Position numbers and translations under genes: made by a program. Shown here one piece after another: positions 24,182-32,164 of a DNA stretch of 34,762 nt; position 1 is the stretch's first letter; each line of letters opens with the position of its first letter. The notes beneath the pieces are model-generated. The model was not told the origin of the DNA, did not search any database, and saw only the letters and a list, made by a program, of their open reading frames with translations. The DNA lies in the NCBI GenBank assembly GCA_025451785.1, contig JANWJV010000123.1, positions 1 to 34,762 on the forward strand. The letters are read 5' to 3'. The DNA comes from Bacteroidia bacterium. Its GTDB lineage: Bacteria; Bacteroidota; Bacteroidia; JANWJV01.

Positions 24182-25111
24182 TTACAACATTCTGGTTCTT
24201 TTCAACAAGTAGGGCATCAGCACCTGCTGAAATCCTTCGCTGATATCAGCTTCCACGAAATCGATGCGGTACTGGCCGCATTTAAGCAACAGGTTTTTCT
24301 TGTATTCAGCTAGAGCCGTAACGTAACTGTTCTTTACCTCCGCCGGATTTACTTTTACCTGCTCCCCGGTTTCCATATCTATAAAGCGGTAAGGCCTGTT
24401 CTCAAAATCAAAGTCCAGCTCGTGACGCTTATCCACTACATGGAACAGGATCACTTCATGCTTATTATGACGCAGGTGCTGAAGCGCCGAGAAGAGCTCT
24501 TCCGAGTCAGGCCGTGAATCCATCATATCGCTGAAAATAATGACGAGCGAACGCTTGTGAATAGCCTCCGCCACCTGGTGCAAGGCTTCTACCGCAAATG
24601 TGTTCTTATGTTCATCGGGAGAGTGGGGCTCCACAAGCTTTTCGAGCTCGCTGAACAGCATTTTATGGTGTACCGCGTTCGACTTGGCTCGTGTGTGCAG
24701 TTCGATGGCTTCGGAAAAAACGCTCAGCCCAACAGCATCCCTCTGCCTTTTCAGGAGCTCAACGAGCGCGGCGGCGCAGTAGACCGAAAACGCGATCTTG
24801 TTCTGTTTATCCTCCCCCTTCTCGGGTAAAGGGAAATACATGGAGGAAGAATTATCGATGATGATCTGGCAGCGGAGATTGGTCTCTTCTTCGTACCGCT
24901 TTACAAAAAGCTTATCGGTACGACCGTATAGCTTCCAGTCGATGTGCTTGGTGCTTTCGCCCTGATTATAGAGACGGTGTTCCGCAAACTCAACAGAAAA
25001 GCCATGGAAGGGACTCTTGTGCAGGCCGGTAATAAAGCCTTCCACCACCTGGCCCGCGAGGAGCTCGAGATGTGAAAGCTGCTGGAACTGCTGTTTGTTT
25101 ATTACGGCCAT
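24182..25111 (-). CDS. DUF58 / vWA-like protein
   Basis: 309 residues. The DUF58 core includes DWKLYGRTDKLFVKRYEEE. The vWA-like part starts with IIDNSSSMYF, where Asp86, Ser88 and Ser90 form a DxSxS MIDAS motif. Such proteins usually lie beside a MoxR AAA+ ATPase and vWA membrane proteins in an operon. None of those is found here: the gene stands between thioredoxin (separated by a strong terminator) and a convergent T9SS gene. No signal peptide or membrane helix is seen, so it is probably cytoplasmic or membrane-associated through partners encoded elsewhere. The precise role is unknown. Confidence 0.9.
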   Translation of the reverse strand: MAVINKQQFQQLSHLELLAGQVVEGFITGLHKSPFHGFSVEFAEHRLYNQGESTKHIDWKLYGRTDKLFVKRYEEETNLRCQIIIDNSSSMYFPLPEKGEDKQNKIAFSVYCAAALVELLKRQRDAVGLSVFSEAIELHTRAKSNAVHHKMLFSELEKLVEPHSPDEHKNTFAVEALHQVAEAIHKRSLVIIFSDMMDSRPDSEELFSALQHLRHNKHEVILFHVVDKRHELDFDFENRPYRFIDMETGEQVKVNPAEVKNSYVTALAEYKKNLLLKCGQYRIDFVEADISEGFQQVLMPYLLKRTRML

Positions 25112-25115
25112 CGCT

Positions 25116-25158
25116 AAAAAAAATCACTCACCCTCTCAATAACGAGTGGATGAGTGAT
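25116..25158 (-). terminator. Rho-independent terminator of trxA
   Basis: On the minus strand two 15-base arms (25158-25144 and 25137-25123) pair with one mismatch and one wobble around a 6-base loop, followed by a run of T (A-tract 25116-25123 on the plus strand). It lies 15 bases after the trxA stop and ends just before the DUF58 start codon, so DUF58 must have a separate start or depend on read-through. Confidence 0.85.
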
Positions 25159-25173
25159 GATAGTATTTTTGAA

Positions 25174-25491
25174 TTACAGTTGGGCTTTTAGTTTGCCGTC
25201 GAGCACCGCTTTGGGTACAGCACCTATCTGCTTATCTACCACTTGGCCGTTCTTGAAGAAGAGCAGCGCGGGGATATTACGGATACCGAACTGCATAGAG
25301 ATATTGGGGTTATTATCGACGTTTACTTTACCTATGATGGCTTTGCCTTCATAGTCTTTTGCGAGTTCTTCAACCACCGGGCCTACCATGCGGCAGGGGC
25401 CACACCATTCAGCCCAGAAGTCAACCAGTACAGGTTTGTCAGATTTGATAACGAGCTCGTCGAAATTGGAATCGGTTAATTCTAATGCCAT
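25174..25491 (-). CDS. trxA: Thioredoxin
   Basis: 105 residues, standard size. [11 protein letters not shown] holds the redox pair Cys30 and Cys33, Asp24 is the buried acid (VLVDFWAEW), and RNIPAL gives the cis-Pro. There is no signal peptide, so it is the cytoplasmic electron donor for ribonucleotide reductase, peroxiredoxins and similar enzymes. It lies between dnaE (upstream on the same strand, itself followed by a hairpin) and its own strong terminator, and appears to be a single-gene transcript. Confidence 0.97.
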   Translation of the reverse strand: MALELTDSNFDELVIKSDKPVLVDFWAEWCGPCRMVGPVVEELAKDYEGKAIIGKVNVDNNPNISMQFGIRNIPALLFFKNGQVVDKQIGAVPKAVLDGKLKAQL

Positions 25492-25513
25492 GTCTTTAAG
25501 TTTTTAAGAGTTA

Positions 25514-25521
25514 CAAATTTA
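25514..25521 (-). promoter_or_regulatory. Promoter -7 element of trxA
   Basis: Minus-strand TAAATTTG matches TAnnTTTG and lies 22 bases before the trxA ATG at 25491. No TTTG is seen at the expected -33 position. Confidence 0.45.
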
Positions 25522-25571
25522 ATAAAAATGCTTCAATAATATTGCCAGGCCTAAATGCCTGTCATCTTGTC

Positions 25572-25594
25572 AAAACCCCGACCTAAAGGGCGGG
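25572..25594 (-). terminator. Hairpin directly after dnaE, possible terminator
   Basis: On the minus strand CCCGCCC, loop TTTA, GGTCGGG (25594-25577) forms a 7-base stem with one mismatch, followed by TTTT at 25575-25572. It begins at the base after the dnaE stop codon. The T-run is short, so it may be a weak terminator or an intergenic repeat unit. Confidence 0.5.
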
Positions 25595-28500
25595 TTAATT
25601 CAGCTTAGGCTTCAATTCCATGTCTTTTTCAAGGGTTTCGAGGAACTCATTGCTGGGGTTTACCCTTATCCCTTTCGACTGAAGCTCAACCGTAAGGTTA
25701 TCCTCCTCATCCACGATCAGGAACTTAAGCCCGCATTTGCCCTTCTCTTCCCTGGCATTGTCCTTAACAATGCCCATTAGCTTACCGATGAACTCATCCG
25801 AAAGGCCTTTGAGGGGTACTGTTAGGGTTATGTTACGCAGCATTTTATCACGCAGCTCGGCCAGCAGTTGCATGGAGCCTATCTTGAACTCCTTAAGATC
25901 ACTGTTACGGAAACGCTCCTGTACACGGCCCCTGACAAACACAAAATAGCCCTGCACCAGGTACTGCCTGAACTTCACATAATCGTCGCCAAAAAGCACG
26001 AACTCAAATGTATCGTTGTAATCTTCCAGTACAAAGTTCCCGAAAGGTTTGCCCGTCTTCGACATACGGTGGTTGGCAGAAGCGATAATACCTCCGAAGG
26101 AAAACTCGCGGCCCAATTGCTTGTCAAGGTCACGAAGCTCGCTTAGCCTGTTCCTGCAGAAATTATCCAACTCCACCTTATAGGAATCAAGGGGATGGCC
26201 GGAAATATACATGCCTATCACATCCTTCTCATGCTTCAGCGTTTCCAGGCTGCCCCAGGCCTCGCAAGGAGGAACGGTAGGTTCAGGGATCTCAGCACCG
26301 CTGCTTTCGCCAAAGAGCGAGGTTTGAGAAGAGTTCTCGTTATCCTGGAAAGTAGTACCATAACGCAGTGCCTTTTCCAAAAAGGTAATGCCATCGGTAT
26401 TATCGGAATGGAAATACTGGGCGCGGTGCACACCGGCAAAGGAATCGAAGGCACCTGAGTAGGCCAGGCTTTCAAATGTTTTCTTGTTGGCGGAACGCAA
26501 GTTGATGCGGCGGGTAAGATCAAAGATGCTCTTGTAGTGCCCGTTCTCCCTTTCTTCAACGATTGCCGCAACCGCTCCCTCACCCACTCCTTTTATAGCA
26601 CCCAGCCCAACACGGATCTCCCCTTTTTTGTTCACCGCGAACTTATAAAAGCTCTCGTTAATGTCAGGCCCCAGTACTTTCACCTGCTGCCGTTTGCACT
26701 CATCCATGAAGAAGGAAACACTGTCGATATTGCTCATGTTATGCGTGAGCACGGCCGCCATATACTCGGCGGTATAATTTGACTTGAGGTAGGCCGTTTG
26801 ATAGGCCACCACTGAGTAAGCGGCGGAGTGAGACCTGTTGAAACCGTATTCGGCGAACTTCTCCATGATCTCGAACACCTTCTTAGCGCCTGCCTCGGGA
26901 ACATTATGAAGTTTGGCAGCACCTTCGGTAAAGATGGCGCTGTGGCGCTCCATCTCTTTCTTGTCCTTCTTACCCATGGCACGCCTCAAAAGGTCGGCTT
27001 GTCCGAGCGAATAGCCCGCCATGATCTGTGCCGCCTGCATGATCTGTTCCTGGTACACCATAATGCCGTAGGTGTTTTTCAGGATAGGCTCCAAAAGCGC
27101 GTGAGGATATTCCACCTTTTCCCTTCCGTGTTTCCGGTTGATGAAATTAGGAATGAACTGCAGCGGTCCCGGACGGTACAGCGCGTTCATGGCGATAAGG
27201 TCTTCGATATTGTTCGGCTTGAGGTCAACCAGGTACTTGGTCATACCATCACTTTCAAACTGGAAGATGCCTACTGTATCGCCTCGCTGGAAAAGCTTAA
27301 AGGTCTTCTCGTCGTTAAGCGGGATATTGTCAATATCGATCTCCACCCCATGGTTATCCCTGATCAGCGCTATGCTGTCGCGGATGATGCTTAAGTTCTT
27401 CAGCCCAAGGAAGTCCATCTTGAGCATGCCCGCGCTCTCAATGTATTTACCATCGAACTGCGCTACCAGCAGGTCGGTATCTTTTGAAGTGGAAACAGGA
27501 ATGTAATTGGTAAGATCGTCGGGCGCAATGATGATGCCGGCGGCGTGGATGCCGGTATTGCGCACCGAGCCTTCCAGCTTTTCGGCCAGCGCCAGCGTAA
27601 TGGCTTTCAGGTCATGACCCTTTTTGAGGTCGCTTAGCTCTTTTACATCCGCGAATGCTTTCTCCAGCGTGGTGCCGGGCGTATCGGGCACCAGTTTCGC
27701 CAGGGCATTGGCATCAGACAATGGCATGTCGAGCACACGGGCAACATCACGTATCGACGATTTGGCGGCCATGGTGCCGAAGGTGACGATCTGCGCCACC
27801 TGGTTGCGGCCGTATTTCTCTACCACATAATCGATAACCTTGCCGCGGCCTTCGTCGTCGAAGTCGGTATCGATATCAGGCATGCTTACCCGCTCAGGAT
27901 TCAGGAAGCGTTCAAAGAGCAGGTTGTATTTTATAGGATCTATATTGGTGATGCCGACACAATAGGCAACCGCGGAGCCTGCCGCGGAGCCCCTTCCCGG
28001 ACCTACTGCCACGTTCATATGACGGGCAGCGTTGATAAAGTCCTGCACGATCAGGAAGTAACCGGCAAAGCCCATGGTCTTCACCACAAAAAGCTCGTGC
28101 TTCAGTCGCTCCTCCACTTCGGAAGTGATCTCACCATATCGTTTTTTGGCTCCCTCAAAAGTGAGGTGCTTCAAATACTCGTCGGGATCGGTAAAGCCTT
28201 CGGGAAGCGGATAGTTGGGCAGCAATACATCCCGTTTCAGCTTCAGGTTTTCAACCTTGTCAACGATCTCGCCGGTATTATCAATGGCCTGGGGAAGATC
28301 GCTGAACAACTTGTTCATCTCTTCCTGGTTTTTGAAATAGAACTCGTCATTGGGAAAACCAAAGCGCATACCCTTGGCATCGCCTACAGGCGTTGACTTC
28401 AGTTCACCGGTATTAACACACAAAAGAATGTCATGGGCTTCTGAATCTTCTTTATCGATGTAATGGGAATCGTTGGAAGCGATGATCTTCACATTGTATT

Positions 28501-29089
28501 TGGCGGCAAACTTCAGCAACACAGCATTTACTTTCTCCTGCTCCTCCATTTTGTGGCGCTGCAGCTCCACATAATAGTCCTCACCAAAAAGATCGAGCCA
28601 CCATTTGAAAAGTTTCTCGGCCTCCTCTTCCGTTTTATAAAGAATGGCCTGCGGTACTTCAGCGCCAATGCAGCAAGTGGTAGCGATAAGGCCTTTGTGA
28701 TATTTCAGAACGAGCTCCTTGTCGATACGCGGCCATTTGCTGTACATGCCTTCCATGTAACCCAGCGAACAAAGCTGGCTGAGGTTCTTATAGCCTTCGG
28801 CATTCTTAGCCAGCAGTAATTGATGGCAGCGGCTGTCGCCGTGCTCCTTGGTGAAGGTCTTTTTATGACGATCTTCCACCAGGTAAAATTCGCAGCCAAC
28901 AATGGGTTTGATGTTGTACTTGTTGGCTTCCGCCACAAACTTAAAGGCCCCGAACATATTGCCATGGTCAGTAATGGCCACGGCCTTCATGTTATCTGCC
29001 TGCGCCTTCTTGAAAAGCCCCGAAATATCAGCGGCCCCGTCGAGCAGAGAATACTGGGTATGAACGTGCAGGTGTGAAAATTCGGGCAT
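25595..29089 (-). CDS. dnaE: DNA polymerase III subunit alpha
   Basis: 1164 residues, usual for DnaE. The PHP domain opens with FSHLHVHTQYS (His6, His8, His10) and ITDHGNMFG. The C-family polymerase active site is MPDIDTDFDDEGRGKV with Asp405 and Asp407, and KMDFLGL with Asp559, aligning with the three catalytic aspartates of the E. coli enzyme. The finger and beta-binding parts (GYSLGQADLLRRAMGKK, YGFNRSHSAAYSVVAYQ) and an OB-fold (FSFGGIIASANHRMSKTGKPFG) follow. It is the replicative polymerase. The UspA-type gene lies upstream on the same strand, 79 bases away. Confidence 0.98.
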   Translation of the reverse strand: MPEFSHLHVHTQYSLLDGAADISGLFKKAQADNMKAVAITDHGNMFGAFKFVAEANKYNIKPIVGCEFYLVEDRHKKTFTKEHGDSRCHQLLLAKNAEGYKNLSQLCSLGYMEGMYSKWPRIDKELVLKYHKGLIATTCCIGAEVPQAILYKTEEEAEKLFKWWLDLFGEDYYVELQRHKMEEQEKVNAVLLKFAAKYNVKIIASNDSHYIDKEDSEAHDILLCVNTGELKSTPVGDAKGMRFGFPNDEFYFKNQEEMNKLFSDLPQAIDNTGEIVDKVENLKLKRDVLLPNYPLPEGFTDPDEYLKHLTFEGAKKRYGEITSEVEERLKHELFVVKTMGFAGYFLIVQDFINAARHMNVAVGPGRGSAAGSAVAYCVGITNIDPIKYNLLFERFLNPERVSMPDIDTDFDDEGRGKVIDYVVEKYGRNQVAQIVTFGTMAAKSSIRDVARVLDMPLSDANALAKLVPDTPGTTLEKAFADVKELSDLKKGHDLKAITLALAEKLEGSVRNTGIHAAGIIIAPDDLTNYIPVSTSKDTDLLVAQFDGKYIESAGMLKMDFLGLKNLSIIRDSIALIRDNHGVEIDIDNIPLNDEKTFKLFQRGDTVGIFQFESDGMTKYLVDLKPNNIEDLIAMNALYRPGPLQFIPNFINRKHGREKVEYPHALLEPILKNTYGIMVYQEQIMQAAQIMAGYSLGQADLLRRAMGKKDKKEMERHSAIFTEGAAKLHNVPEAGAKKVFEIMEKFAEYGFNRSHSAAYSVVAYQTAYLKSNYTAEYMAAVLTHNMSNIDSVSFFMDECKRQQVKVLGPDINESFYKFAVNKKGEIRVGLGAIKGVGEGAVAAIVEERENGHYKSIFDLTRRINLRSANKKTFESLAYSGAFDSFAGVHRAQYFHSDNTDGITFLEKALRYGTTFQDNENSSQTSLFGESSGAEIPEPTVPPCEAWGSLETLKHEKDVIGMYISGHPLDSYKVELDNFCRNRLSELRDLDKQLGREFSFGGIIASANHRMSKTGKPFGNFVLEDYNDTFEFVLFGDDYVKFRQYLVQGYFVFVRGRVQERFRNSDLKEFKIGSMQLLAELRDKMLRNITLTVPLKGLSDEFIGKLMGIVKDNAREEKGKCGLKFLIVDEEDNLTVELQSKGIRVNPSNEFLETLEKDMELKPKLN

Positions 29090-29168
29090 CTGAAATTAAA
29101 TGGGAGCGTAAATTTAGCTCCGGAGCCCGAGAAATAAAAAGGATGTTGTCAGCAGTTATTAACAGCCC

Positions 29169-29993
29169 TTACTGCGCCATGAACGAGCCTGTCATGTCCT
29201 TCCTCTTCATAGGGCGGATGCTCAGTACAGGAACGTTAGAGATGTTAATGATGCGCTGGGCGGTGGTGCCGATGAAAACCTCGCGCATGCTCAACTCGGC
29301 CTTGCTCATGATCATGATAAGGTCGGCATCGATAGCGCTGGCATAATTCACCACCAGGTTGGCGATGTCTTTGCCACGAAGGGTCTTAATGGAGCATTTG
29401 ATCTTTTCGTCCTTGATGTACTGGCGCACCTGGGCTGAATAAGCCATGAGCTTGTTCTCGTTCACCTCTTTTTTGCTTGTCAATACAGACACTACACGAA
29501 TGGCAGCGCCAAAGTATTTAGCGAACTCAACAGCCTTTGCTACCTTCTCACGGGTCTCTTTGGTAAGGTCGAGGGGAAGCACAATGTTATCGCAGCCTTT
29601 GCGGTGTTTTTTGCCGCGGATGGTAAGCACGGGGCCTTTGGCTTCGCGTACCAGTTTGAAGGCGTTGTGGCCGACTATTTTATCAATGGTGATCTTTGAC
29701 TCGAGGCCAAGTACGATCATCTTCACGTTCCTTTCTTTGGCTACCTTTTCAATTTCTTTGTAGGGATTGCCTTTACGGATCATGGTCTCCACTTTAAGGC
29801 CCGATTCTTTCCTGGCCTTTTGTGCCATCCTTTCGAGCTTTATTTCGGCTACGGAGTCGGCATCTTTGGCCACAAGCATAAGCAGAATGCTCGCGTCGTT
29901 GAAGCGTGCGAGGTTATAGCTTTGTTCGAGGGCAATAACGGTTTGTTCGGAGAAGTCGGTAGGGACTAAAAAGATGTTTTCGCTGTTTTCCAT
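29169..29993 (-). CDS. Tandem universal stress protein (UspA family)
   Basis: 274 residues made of two Usp domains: about 1-128 (NIFLVPTDFSEQTVIALEQSYNLAR ... GPVLTIRG) and about 135-262 (NIVLPLDLTKETREKVAKAVEFAKYFGA ... VPVLSIRP). The classic ATP-binding G-2x-G-9x-G(S/T) loop is degenerate in both, so nucleotide binding is uncertain. It is cytoplasmic and probably induced by stress or starvation. The neighbours dnaE and rpsP are unrelated in function. Confidence 0.92.
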   Translation of the reverse strand: MENSENIFLVPTDFSEQTVIALEQSYNLARFNDASILLMLVAKDADSVAEIKLERMAQKARKESGLKVETMIRKGNPYKEIEKVAKERNVKMIVLGLESKITIDKIVGHNAFKLVREAKGPVLTIRGKKHRKGCDNIVLPLDLTKETREKVAKAVEFAKYFGAAIRVVSVLTSKKEVNENKLMAYSAQVRQYIKDEKIKCSIKTLRGKDIANLVVNYASAIDADLIMIMSKAELSMREVFIGTTAQRIINISNVPVLSIRPMKRKDMTGSFMAQ

Positions 29994-30054
29994 GACGATA
30001 ATTAAGAATCAGGCAGCGAAAATAGGAATTTTATTCAAATTAATGAGCCCTTAA

Positions 30055-30088
30055 CCCCCTCCTGGCCTCCCCCTTATAGGGGGAGGGG
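30055..30088. repeat. GC-rich palindromic intergenic repeat
   Basis: Within the 198-base gap between the UspA and rpsP genes, CCTCCCCCT (30066-30074) and AGGGGGAGG (30078-30086) are perfect 9-base arms around a TAT loop, preceded by CCCCCTCCTGG. This kind of element is common between genes in Bacteroidota. It lies 31 bases before the rpsP -33 box. Confidence 0.65.
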
Positions 30089-30118
30089 AACCTCTCTCAA
30101 CTTAAATTGCCAGAAAAG

Positions 30119-30149
30119 TTTGCTGTTTTCAGGAAATTTACGATATTCG
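30119..30149 (+). promoter_or_regulatory. Promoter of rpsP-rimM
   Basis: TTTG (30119-30122), a 19-base spacer, then GATATTCG (30142-30149). Spacing is ideal and the -33 box perfect; the -7 box differs from TAnnTTTG at two positions. The leader to the ATG at 30192 would be about 35 bases and contains a hairpin. Confidence 0.5.
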
Positions 30150-30151
30150 CT

Positions 30152-30169
30152 GTCCCAAAAAATGGGGAC
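30152..30169 (+). promoter_or_regulatory. Hairpin in rpsP leader, candidate bS16 leader
   Basis: GTCCC (30152-30156) pairs with GGGAC (30165-30169) across an A-rich loop. It is followed by an A-rich single-stranded stretch up to the ATG at 30192. It sits right at the predicted transcription start. Ribosomal-protein leaders have been proposed for bS16 in Flavobacteria; I cannot test whether this is one. Confidence 0.35.
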
Positions 30170-30191
30170 TAATAACCAATATTAAAAAACA

Positions 30192-30770
30192 ATGCCTGTA
30201 AAGATAAGATTACAAAGACATGGAAAGAAGGCTCATGCCTATTTCCATATTGTAATTGCGGATGGTCGTGCACCACGTGATGGAAAATTCATCGAGAAAA
30301 TAGGTACGTACAACCCAACTACAAACCCCGCCAGTATCGAGATCGATACCGACAAGGCGGTTGACTGGCTGCAGAAAGGTGCTCAACCCACCGATACCTG
30401 CCGCGCCATTTTATCCTACAAGGGAGTGATGTACAAGAACCACCTTTCAAAGGGTGTGAAGAAAGGCGCACTTACCCAGGAGCAAGCCGACGCTAAATTG
30501 GCCAAGTGGATGGAAGAGAAAGAAGGCAAGATCAGTGGCAAGAAGAGCAGCGTAGCTTCCGCGAAGAACGACGCTCACAAAAAGCGCATGGAAGCTGAAG
30601 CAGCAGCCAAAGCCGCTAAGGAAGCCAAGATCGCAGCCAAGAACACTCCTCCTCCCGCTGAAGAGCCAAAAGTTGAAGAAGCCAAGGCCGAAGAAACAGC
30701 ACCTGCTGCTGAAATAAAGACAGAGGAAACACCGGCAGCTGATACTACCGCTCCGGCACCGGAAGCGTAG
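30192..30770 (+). CDS. rpsP: Ribosomal protein bS16 with long C-terminal extension
   Basis: 192 residues. The first 80 or so are canonical bS16 (MPVKIRLQRHGKKAHAYFHIVIADGRAPRDGKFIEKIGTYNP..). Residues about 81-115 continue as a helical extension (VKKGALTQEQADAKLAKWMEEKEGKI). From about 116 a low-complexity Lys/Ala/Glu/Pro tail runs to the end (AAAKAAKEAKIAAKN, PAEEPKVEEAKAEE), about twice the E. coli length. Long tails are usual for bS16 in Bacteroidota and are probably flexible at the ribosome surface. It heads the rpsP-rimM pair involved in 30S assembly. Confidence 0.97.
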   Translation: MPVKIRLQRHGKKAHAYFHIVIADGRAPRDGKFIEKIGTYNPTTNPASIEIDTDKAVDWLQKGAQPTDTCRAILSYKGVMYKNHLSKGVKKGALTQEQADAKLAKWMEEKEGKISGKKSSVASAKNDAHKKRMEAEAAAKAAKEAKIAAKNTPPPAEEPKVEEAKAEETAPAAEIKTEETPAADTTAPAPEA

Positions 30771-30772
30771 TT

Positions 30773-30802
30773 CAGTAGGCAGTAAGCAGTAGGCAATAGG
30801 CA
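30773..30802. repeat. AGTAGGC heptamer array between rpsP and rimM
   Basis: Four consecutive units AGTAGGC, AGTAAGC, AGTAGGC, AATAGGC (30774-30801). The array starts three bases after the rpsP stop and ends at the base before the rimM ATG at 30803, so it makes up the whole intercistronic spacer. Confidence 0.85.
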
Positions 30803-31318
30803 ATGGATATCTCTAATTGCTTTTACCTAGGCTACGTTGCCAAGACGCACGGCATCAAAGGCGAAATAAGCGCTGTTATTGATGCCGACTCCACCGAGAA
30901 GTACAAGAACTTAAGCTCGCTTTTTCTGAAAAGAGAAAGCGAGCTTTTGCATTATAAGGTGGAATCGTTACGGCCCGCTAAAGATTCAGGCATCATCAAG
31001 CTCGAAGGTATCGACACTCCGGAAAAAGCAAAGGAGCTTCGCGGCATGGAGATCTACGTGGAGCTGAGCTTCCTGCCACCAGCCGAAAAGAACATGTTCT
31101 ACCTGCATGATGTTATAGGTTTTATAGTTACCGACAAGGCGCATGGCGAAATAGGGCAAGTGCAGGCAGTGCTTGAGTATCCGTCCCAATATCTATTGCA
31201 GGTAATGCAGGGTAAAAAGGAGGTCCTTATCCCTGTGAATGCTGTGATCATCCAGAAGGTGGACCACGAAAGAAGGGTCATAGAAGTGGAGGTTCCTGAA
31301 GGGCTTTTGGAGATTTAG
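30803..31318 (+). CDS. rimM: 16S rRNA processing protein RimM
   Basis: 171 residues, usual length. The N-terminal RimM barrel starts with YLGYVAKTHGIKGEISAVID. The C-terminal PRC-like barrel has FYLHDVIGFIVTDKAHGEIGQVQAVLEYPSQYLLQV and IPVNAVIIQKVDHERRVIEVEVPEGLLEI. RimM binds uS19 and helps mature the 30S head domain. It follows rpsP as in most bacteria. TrmD and rplS, its usual next neighbours, are not here. The stop codon TAG is part of an ATTTAGGATT-type repeat. Confidence 0.96.
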   Translation: MDISNCFYLGYVAKTHGIKGEISAVIDADSTEKYKNLSSLFLKRESELLHYKVESLRPAKDSGIIKLEGIDTPEKAKELRGMEIYVELSFLPPAEKNMFYLHDVIGFIVTDKAHGEIGQVQAVLEYPSQYLLQVMQGKKEVLIPVNAVIIQKVDHERRVIEVEVPEGLLEI

Positions 31319-31388
31319 GATTCAGGAATAAGGATTTAGGATTGGAAGCCGCCCATCAATTCCTAAATCCCAAATCCCAAATCCTTCT
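31313..31388. repeat. ATTTAGGATT-type repeats forming an inverted pair after rimM
   Basis: Units of ATTTAGGATT-like sequence begin inside the rimM stop codon and recur at 31332-31343. The opposite orientation follows at 31361-31388 (TCCTAAATCCCAAATCCCAAATCC). GGATTTAGGA (31332-31341) and TCCTAAATCC (31361-31370) are perfect 10-base arms. The structure may end the rpsP-rimM transcript, though there is no T-run directly behind it. Confidence 0.6.
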
Positions 31389-31393
31389 TCCGA

Positions 31394-31425
31394 TTTGCTT
31401 TTGCCTCCTTTTTGACTTATCTTTA
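31394..31425 (+). promoter_or_regulatory. Promoter of TrmN6-like gene
   Basis: TTTG (31394-31397), 20 bases, TATCTTTA (31418-31425), which matches TAnnTTTG except for the last base. The ATG follows at 31448. Confidence 0.5.
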
Positions 31426-31447
31426 GTGCAAGCATTCCCTCAAGTGT

Positions 31448-32164
31448 ATGGCGAACGAAGTTTTTGCGTTCAAGCAGTTTACTGTAAAGCAGGATAAATG
31501 CGCCATGAAAGTAGGCACCGACGCGGTATTGTTGGGCGCCTGGACCGAGCCCGGCAAAGCACAAAGTATTCTTGACATAGGCACCGGCACTGGCATCATT
31601 GCTTTGATGCTGGCCCAGCGAAGTGAAGCGCGAATCGACGCTATCGACATTGACGCTGACGCATGCCTGCAGGCGGAAGAGAACGTTCGTAACTGTAAAT
31701 GGAAGGAGCGCATCGTTGTTCATCACGTACCCCTCCAAAGCCATTCGCAGCGGCAAACAAACAAGTACGATCTCATCGTAAGCAATCCCCCTTATTTTGT
31801 TGATTCCTCCAAAGCGCTTTACATCGAACGAACCACAGCACGTCATACCGACCTGTTACCCTACTGCGAATTACTGGAGAGTGTGCTGTTGCTCTTAGGA
31901 AAGAACGGGCGCTTTTGTGTGATCCTTCCGAAGGAAGAAGGCGAATTGTTCCGCGATATGGCCGAGAAAAAGAAGCTCTACCTCTGTAAGATGACCCGTG
32001 TAAAGTCAAAGGCCGACAAGGTTACGGAGAAGCGATTGCTGATGCAGTTCGAGTTCCAGCGCAAGAGCTTTTCGGAGAGCTCCATTACAATAGAGGAAGA
32101 CGCGAGACATTCCTATACTCCCGAGTACATGGAGCTTACCAAGGAGTATTATCTGAATTTTTAG
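31448..32164 (+). CDS. tRNA1(Val) A37 N6-methyltransferase, TrmN6/YfiC type
   Basis: 238 residues. FKQFTVKQDKCAMKVGTDAVLLGAWT at 8-33 is the typical start of TrmN6-family enzymes. DIGTGTGIIALMLAQR at 43-58 is the SAM-binding motif I, and SNPPYFVDS with Asn113-Pro-Pro-Tyr116 is the N6-adenine methyltransferase catalytic motif. It would methylate N6 of adenosine 37 in tRNA1(Val) in the cytoplasm; related family members have other RNA targets, so the substrate is inferred. It has its own promoter and is convergent with the DUF5916 gene. Confidence 0.88.
   Translation: MANEVFAFKQFTVKQDKCAMKVGTDAVLLGAWTEPGKAQSILDIGTGTGIIALMLAQRSEARIDAIDIDADACLQAEENVRNCKWKERIVVHHVPLQSHSQRQTNKYDLIVSNPPYFVDSSKALYIERTTARHTDLLPYCELLESVLLLLGKNGRFCVILPKEEGELFRDMAEKKKLYLCKMTRVKSKADKVTEKRLLMQFEFQRKSFSESSITIEEDARHSYTPEYMELTKEYYLNF

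Noticed and set aside
29110-29135. GCTCCGGAGC palindrome upstream of dnaE as an operator
   Set aside because: It is a single 10-base palindrome with no second copy or linked regulator, which is expected by chance.
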